DNA of 64,000 nt from Sipunculus nudus (taxonomy: Eukaryota > Annelida > Sipuncula > Golfingiida > Sipunculidae): contig CM049317.1 in NCBI GenBank assembly GCA_026874595.1, forward strand, positions 31,670,901 to 31,734,900, read 5' to 3'. Positions 59,171-64,000 of this stretch are shown piece after piece. The notes under the pieces were generated by a model. It did not search any database, was not told where the DNA came from, and saw only the letters and a list, made by a program, of their open reading frames with translations. Both the position numbers and the translations under genes were made by a program. Numbering within the stretch: the first letter of the stretch is position 1; every line of letters starts with the position of its first letter.

Positions 59171-61323
59171 GAACCGTCTTTTCCTTCTTTAATAATAAAA
59201 TGCTCACAGTCTTGTCAAATTTCAATGATGGGGTATTAAAAGTGATGTGCATGTAGTCTAGGCATCACTGATATTTTGACTCAGTAATGGTAGCGGTTTT
59301 TCCTCTTCCCCTCTTTGGTGGTACTGATAGATGTTTAATACATAGCATTATTCATGGGTGTATGCCAAAAGGTTTTTTTGATAAACATCATTGTAAAGAA
59401 AATCCTGCAGACTGATAATGGCTATGAATAACTGACAGTAACTTCTCACATTATTATGCAGAGTGCGAACATGAAGATCCAGAAAACCCCAAACTACCAA
59501 TTAGTTTGGTACTAAAACATCTTGGACTCTGATCATAATGGTTTCTTGGGAGACAAAGCTATAGTCTGCAACTGACATAATTATTACACTATAGCAACAG
59601 ACATCATAAGACTTACAATGCCACTCACAGCCTCAATCTCCAAAATGCTAAACTTTATATCTGATCTTTTACAGATTATACGAATCTATAGTCTGCCTGG
59701 TGTACAAAGATGTGTTAATCCTAATCAGTGTTTGCCTGAGTTAAATTGATGCACAGCTGAATTCTGCAAATAGGAAGTTTGTCAATAAGGGATGATAAAA
59801 ATGAAATAAACAGCAGGGTATTTAATTATAATTCTCACCTTTTGTGACCTTTCACCTTTTGAAAATTGAGGTTACTGTAACTAGGCTCCGTCTTTATTTA
59901 GAAACACATTTGTGAGCTTGCAGCACTGTTCACCTAATATCCAGGACAAGGAACAGGCCGGTCCGTCTAAAGTTTTCCGGCGGGCCAATGGTAAAAACAA
60001 ACTGGAAAGTGGGGTCAGACCACATATCTGCCTCTGCCAGGATCCTAATCAATCTTTGGTATATGTGATATAGAAAAACATGTATCTCCTATTTCACCAA
60101 TTCAAGGTGTTAATAGTGCGTGTTCGATTAAAAATCTGAAACAGGTACATGATACCAGGCCATGGCTCTGGCCTTCCGCTTGGTTAGAACAATGGTATAA
60201 AAAATCGTTATAAATAAAAGAAAGGCAAAATTTGCAAAAGTCAACGCATTGAGTGTTGGTTGTTTTTGTTTTGCAATATACATGTATTTCATTTACATTG
60301 TATGCCTTAAAAGCACTATAATTATTTTAAAATATAGTTGGATAAAAAGATTGTTGGACTGCGTGGCATACAAGCTTAGATATTGACACCTAATTTCTTT
60401 TTTTCATGGCGGTCATCATACATGAGGGATACGAGTATTGGGCACCTATTCCTACGTTTAATCATTGAATAGTTCATGTTAAAAGTTTTATGCCTTCTTT
60501 TGAAATATATCAATCCTTCTTTAATCTCTAAGCTCCCTGACTAATAAAACATTATAAATTGTAAATTGTGTTTCTTCAAATGCTGATTTCCCATGAATAA
60601 ATCATTTGTTACAAATTAGCATAATTTTGCTTACTGCCTATGCATATGTGTGTTTAGACGCCAAGGATTCTTTTCAAAATTGTATAGAATCAGATATATT
60701 AACGCTGGAAGTTCCAAGATTGTTGTCGTTATGCGTCGATAGGGATTCGATTCTAAAATAATATTGGTAAGGGCTTGAATAACACATAAACATAACATAA
60801 TTTGTTGCTTTTATCTCGCATATCTTCATAAGTTTTTTAACCCACTTAACATATATATTGTCAATTGATGCCAAGTTCTGGGCAGTTTATGGAATAAGGC
60901 AAGAAACATACAATTATTATAACACCAAGACCCCAGTAAATTTATGTTACATAATAAGAGCTGAAAGTGACTATTATGGTCCCAATGAAAATACAAACAG
61001 CATTAGTTGTATTAATCCTAAAATTATTCGGGAATCCGTATTATATAGCTCCTTTGAAAGTGAAAGCTCCCCCTTACTTGAGTTTTTTTTATAAATAAGG
61101 ATAGAGTCAAATTTGAAGTTGTCAAGACTAATTGTTAATGTAAATATGTGTTTTGTAAAATATACATGGTTGGACCTAACTAGCATGGGATTTGAGTTAA
61201 TTTTCAAGCATTTCAGAATTCCATTAATAACTTACGAAGGTTAGACTCGGGCAAACGCAAACACAGCCGGCTGTGCGTCATTACACACGGACCATTCGAG
61301 TTATTTCATTAAATAACAAATAA
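59171..61323. other. No gene recognised
   Basis: Moderately AT-rich DNA with overlapping short frames at 60674-61207 on both strands that look random. Confidence 0.5.
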
Positions 61324-61652
61324 TTACCTCCACCAAACGGCGGAATTATGTTTTTGGCAGCGTTGGCTTGTCTGTTTGTCTGTTACCAGAATTACTCAAA
61401 AAGTTATTAACGGGCTATGTTTTTTTTAAAGTCAGTATAGCTCGGCAATGATGCAAGGAACAGTTGATTACATTTACGTAGCAGATGAGGATATTGCCAT
61501 TTTAGAGTGCGAGTCGTGACGTCACAGAGAACAACCAATAACGGCACTGCACGTAAATCAACGTACAGCATTAGGGGTCTTTTTATAAGGAAAAATGTTG
61601 CATTCCTGACAGTGCTTTATTGGGAAAATGAGCTCCTTTGGCGGAGGTCTGT
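61324..61652. mobile_element. Short element with ACCTCC inverted ends
   Basis: The left end ACCTCCACCAAACGG (about 61326) and the right end TTTGGCGGAGGT (61638-61649) are imperfect inverted repeats. Inside lies GGCTTGTCTGTTTGTCTGTTACCAGAATTACTCAAAAAGTTATTAACGG, a sequence type that I recognise as dispersed in many marine invertebrate genomes. It contains a TGACGTCA site. No coding region is present; it is probably a MITE-like repeat. Confidence 0.6.
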
Positions 61653-64000
61653 GTTCTCTGAGCACATTTCTAGTTGCTTATTTATTGCTTTTTTCACAGA
61701 AGAAGATTATCGATATATGCACATACAAATAATGCATATGATATCAATTTGATATGAACCTCGACTTTTTCAATTTAACATGGACATGCAACTTTTAACT
61801 CTTAGCATGGAGATTTAAATCCAATTTCTACTTATGTTTGAAGATGTTGCACACCTCTTTTAAGATATGCAATACAGTACTCAAACTTTCTTTGAGACAT
61901 ACCCCTCTTGTAATATTTGATAAGGTAAATGTTTAGGATTCGTGTCAAATATATTCCTTCTCGCTTGACATGTAACAAAATGTACAATGTATATAAATAT
62001 AAGTTGACCTGCATACTTTAAACAGGAGGTAAAGCTATTTAATTCAAAACAAAGACCGCATGACTCCGATTTTGATGAGAGGGCTTTTGTTAAACGACAC
62101 GACTACTGCATACACCCACACAGACAAAAATAAATTAAGTGTCATATGCAGAGTAGGTGCAATTATGTCAAAGAGACAACTCAATGCGCAGTGCAGCCAG
62201 ATGGGGCAGTGTTTGGGTAAGGGTAAAGTATTAAACGATTTTTAAACCATACGTAATAGAACCATCGTCTACGAATTTGAGTACATGTCGCTGTTGCTGT
62301 GCTTAATTATTTGTTCCTTTGTTTGCATCATTAGCAACTTTTCTTTATCACTTAATAAATTAGGGGAGTAGACATTTAGGTTAAACATTTATTTTATTAT
62401 TATTTGGGTAAATAATCGCCCAAACATTCCCGGATAGATTCTCGCCAGGTTGTGACTTTCGGGATTAATCTTTCAACCTTAGGTCGTGCACATGTTGAAG
62501 TGTCCCTTGCTTATTGTCATGCATGAATTGTCTATAAACCAGTCGATTATACGTCTTAGATATACGACATTGCTCTTGTTAGGACATAGCAAATAATCAA
62601 GCATGTTTGCTTTATACAGATATGAAGAGAAATAACAAGAGATGAACATCAGTTCAATTACATCTGGTTAAAACAGGTTATTCGTTAATTGTTTTAATCT
62701 TGTTATGTATTTTACCGTACTGTATGGTGGATTAAGTCAAGGTTTTGTAGGAGAGATAGTATCTCCACCTTTGTCTGGCAGGGAACCTGTTGTCCGGACG
62801 CCACCACAATCGGATTCAATAAAGGTGTTTGTTCACATGCCAAGCAGAAAGTTAATCCTAGACAAAAAACATGTTGGTTTTAATTGTTTTGTTGCATTAC
62901 ACCATTAGGATAATGCCCTGCTCACCAGAAAATTACCTTAAGTTTTATTGGCTTCTAATATAATATAGTTATATTTGTTGTATGCCCTTTAATCTTTACA
63001 ATGAAACATAACAATAACTGCCCCATTTAATTTCATAATAACGTCGGAACATAGGAAGACTCCCTTTGGATATTGTTCTAAAATATGGATGATTGTTTAG
63101 AACCAGTATTCAGAAAATGTTATCTTTATAAAATTTGTAATTATCCTAATTTTTACTACTGATGCCTTCGATTATGTACACAAATCGTAACACGTTCTGT
63201 ACGATGAGTTAGTCAGCGTTTTGCTATATAAGGTTAGTCCTGTTCCCTGTTCCTTGTATCTTGTACATCACATATAATATACGTATGTTTGCTGAACATA
63301 TCAATACGTCTGCTTACAGCAGTTCTGTCACAGGGCCAAGAATCGGAGCAACAAGAGCCGGTTTAGCATGTGCAAAATTGGGAGCTGGATGCAACATGCG
63401 ATGCGACGCTCTCATTTGTGTGATTGCAATGCTTTGCTCTGTGACCACCCTGGAGGTCTAGCCCAGATAACCGTGCAATACAAAGAAGCGGCTCAAAATA
63501 AGGAAATCTTTGCCGACTGAAGTGTTAAACCGCTGCATGCGGAGCGTATGTGTCATAAGACAGACTTTGTTTTGCGTTAAGACATAATTTATAATGCTGA
63601 AGTATACCCTCGTATTTTCTACATTTCCAATTGAATACGTGTTATTCCTGATTACCGAAAATCCTATGAAGTATGAGAATTTCCTGAAATTTTAGGGTCA
63701 GGAAGACCATATAGATATTCTAAAGCTAAATATCAATACCATGTTAAAATCAATGCAGCAAAATAGGACACTAAACACAATGTATTAGTTATGATTTTAA
63801 TATTCATTTAAATTTTACCGTTGGTTATTTTCCCGTTTTGGGGGGACTCTAAGTAGCATTTGGGTTTAAACACACATTGATCGGCATGATATTCAAATAT
63901 TGAATTCTTGTTTACTAGATGCAACTTTTATGGTAACAGCAAATATGAAAAACCTCCCAAATTACATTTTCTAAACATCGTCAGATTGTCACATTAGTGG
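61653..64000. other. No gene recognised; possible TATA-driven start
   Basis: A TATATAAGG box at about 63224-63232 precedes a 66-codon plus-strand frame (63261-63461) rich in Cys, Gly and Ala (GATRAGLACAKLGAGCNMRC). There is no signal peptide or known domain, so this is only a suggestion of a promoter and first exon. Confidence 0.3.

Noticed and set aside
1-64000. CRISPR arrays, operons or bacterial ribosome-binding sites
   Set aside because: The window is animal DNA with introns and eukaryotic retroelements. The tandem repeats lack CRISPR-like regular spacing.

Overview
This is a 64-kb, AT-rich animal (metazoan) genomic window with spliced exons, long introns, many (TA)n microsatellites and a dense layer of decayed transposable elements. 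The protein signatures (an IgGFc-binding N-terminal domain joined to thrombospondin type 1 repeats) and the element mix (Ngaro, Penelope-like, pogo-like, DDE_Tnp_4, Gypsy, several LINE lineages, tRNA-derived SINEs) fit a mollusc, probably a bivalve. That placement is inference; no species-specific marker is visible.

One host gene is convincing: a minus-strand, multi-exon gene at 24846-17879. In order it has a signal-peptide exon, an IgGFc-binding-type extracellular domain, six single-exon TSP1 cassettes (phase 1-1), a short juxtamembrane exon, a transmembrane exon and a cytoplasmic-tail exon with its own stop. Most splice sites are intact and most phases agree. The large IgGFc exon nevertheless carries four in-frame stops, two TSP1 cassettes carry stops, one has a 5-nt deletion and one a 1-nt deletion. 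It is best read as a recently decayed gene or null allele. One TSP1 cassette is a tandem duplicate of its neighbour. A Penelope-like fragment with a GIY-YIG endonuclease, flanked by inverted repeats containing hammerhead-ribozyme cores, lies in an intron between two TSP1 exons.

Layout. 0.6-1.0 kb: tandem duplication with a (TA)n expanded in one copy. 3.2-4.0 kb: non-autonomous DNA element with TA-flanked inverted termini. 4.2-4.4 kb: GTACTC palindrome cluster. 4.4-17.9 kb: mostly unassigned AT-rich DNA. 17.9-24.8 kb: the host gene and the Penelope-like insert. 26.5-31.4 kb: four copies of a ~0.65-kb repeat in head-to-head pairs. 33.1-34.8 kb: degenerate 120-140-bp satellite. 35.1-37.1 kb: decayed Ty3/Gypsy. 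39.1-39.5 kb: SINE, twin CRE octamers and a hairpin. 40.7-43.45 kb: Ngaro tyrosine-recombinase retrotransposon with its A1-ORFs-B1-A2-B2 repeat geometry and an internal deletion. 43.5-44.3 kb: SINE and minisatellite. 44.3-46.0 kb: two-ORF LINE on the minus strand. 50.1-51.5 kb: SINE and LINE 3' end. 51.76-54.5 kb: pogo-like transposon with both termini. 54.5-55.4 kb: DDE_Tnp_4 transposase remnant. 57.2-58.4 kb: Jockey/CR1-like LINE. 58.6-59.2 kb: LTR-like stretch. 61.3-61.65 kb: short inverted-terminal repeat.

No bacterial features, CRISPR arrays, rRNA or functional tRNA genes were seen. All coordinates and translations were read by eye. Exon boundaries rest on GT-AG sites and reading phase only.
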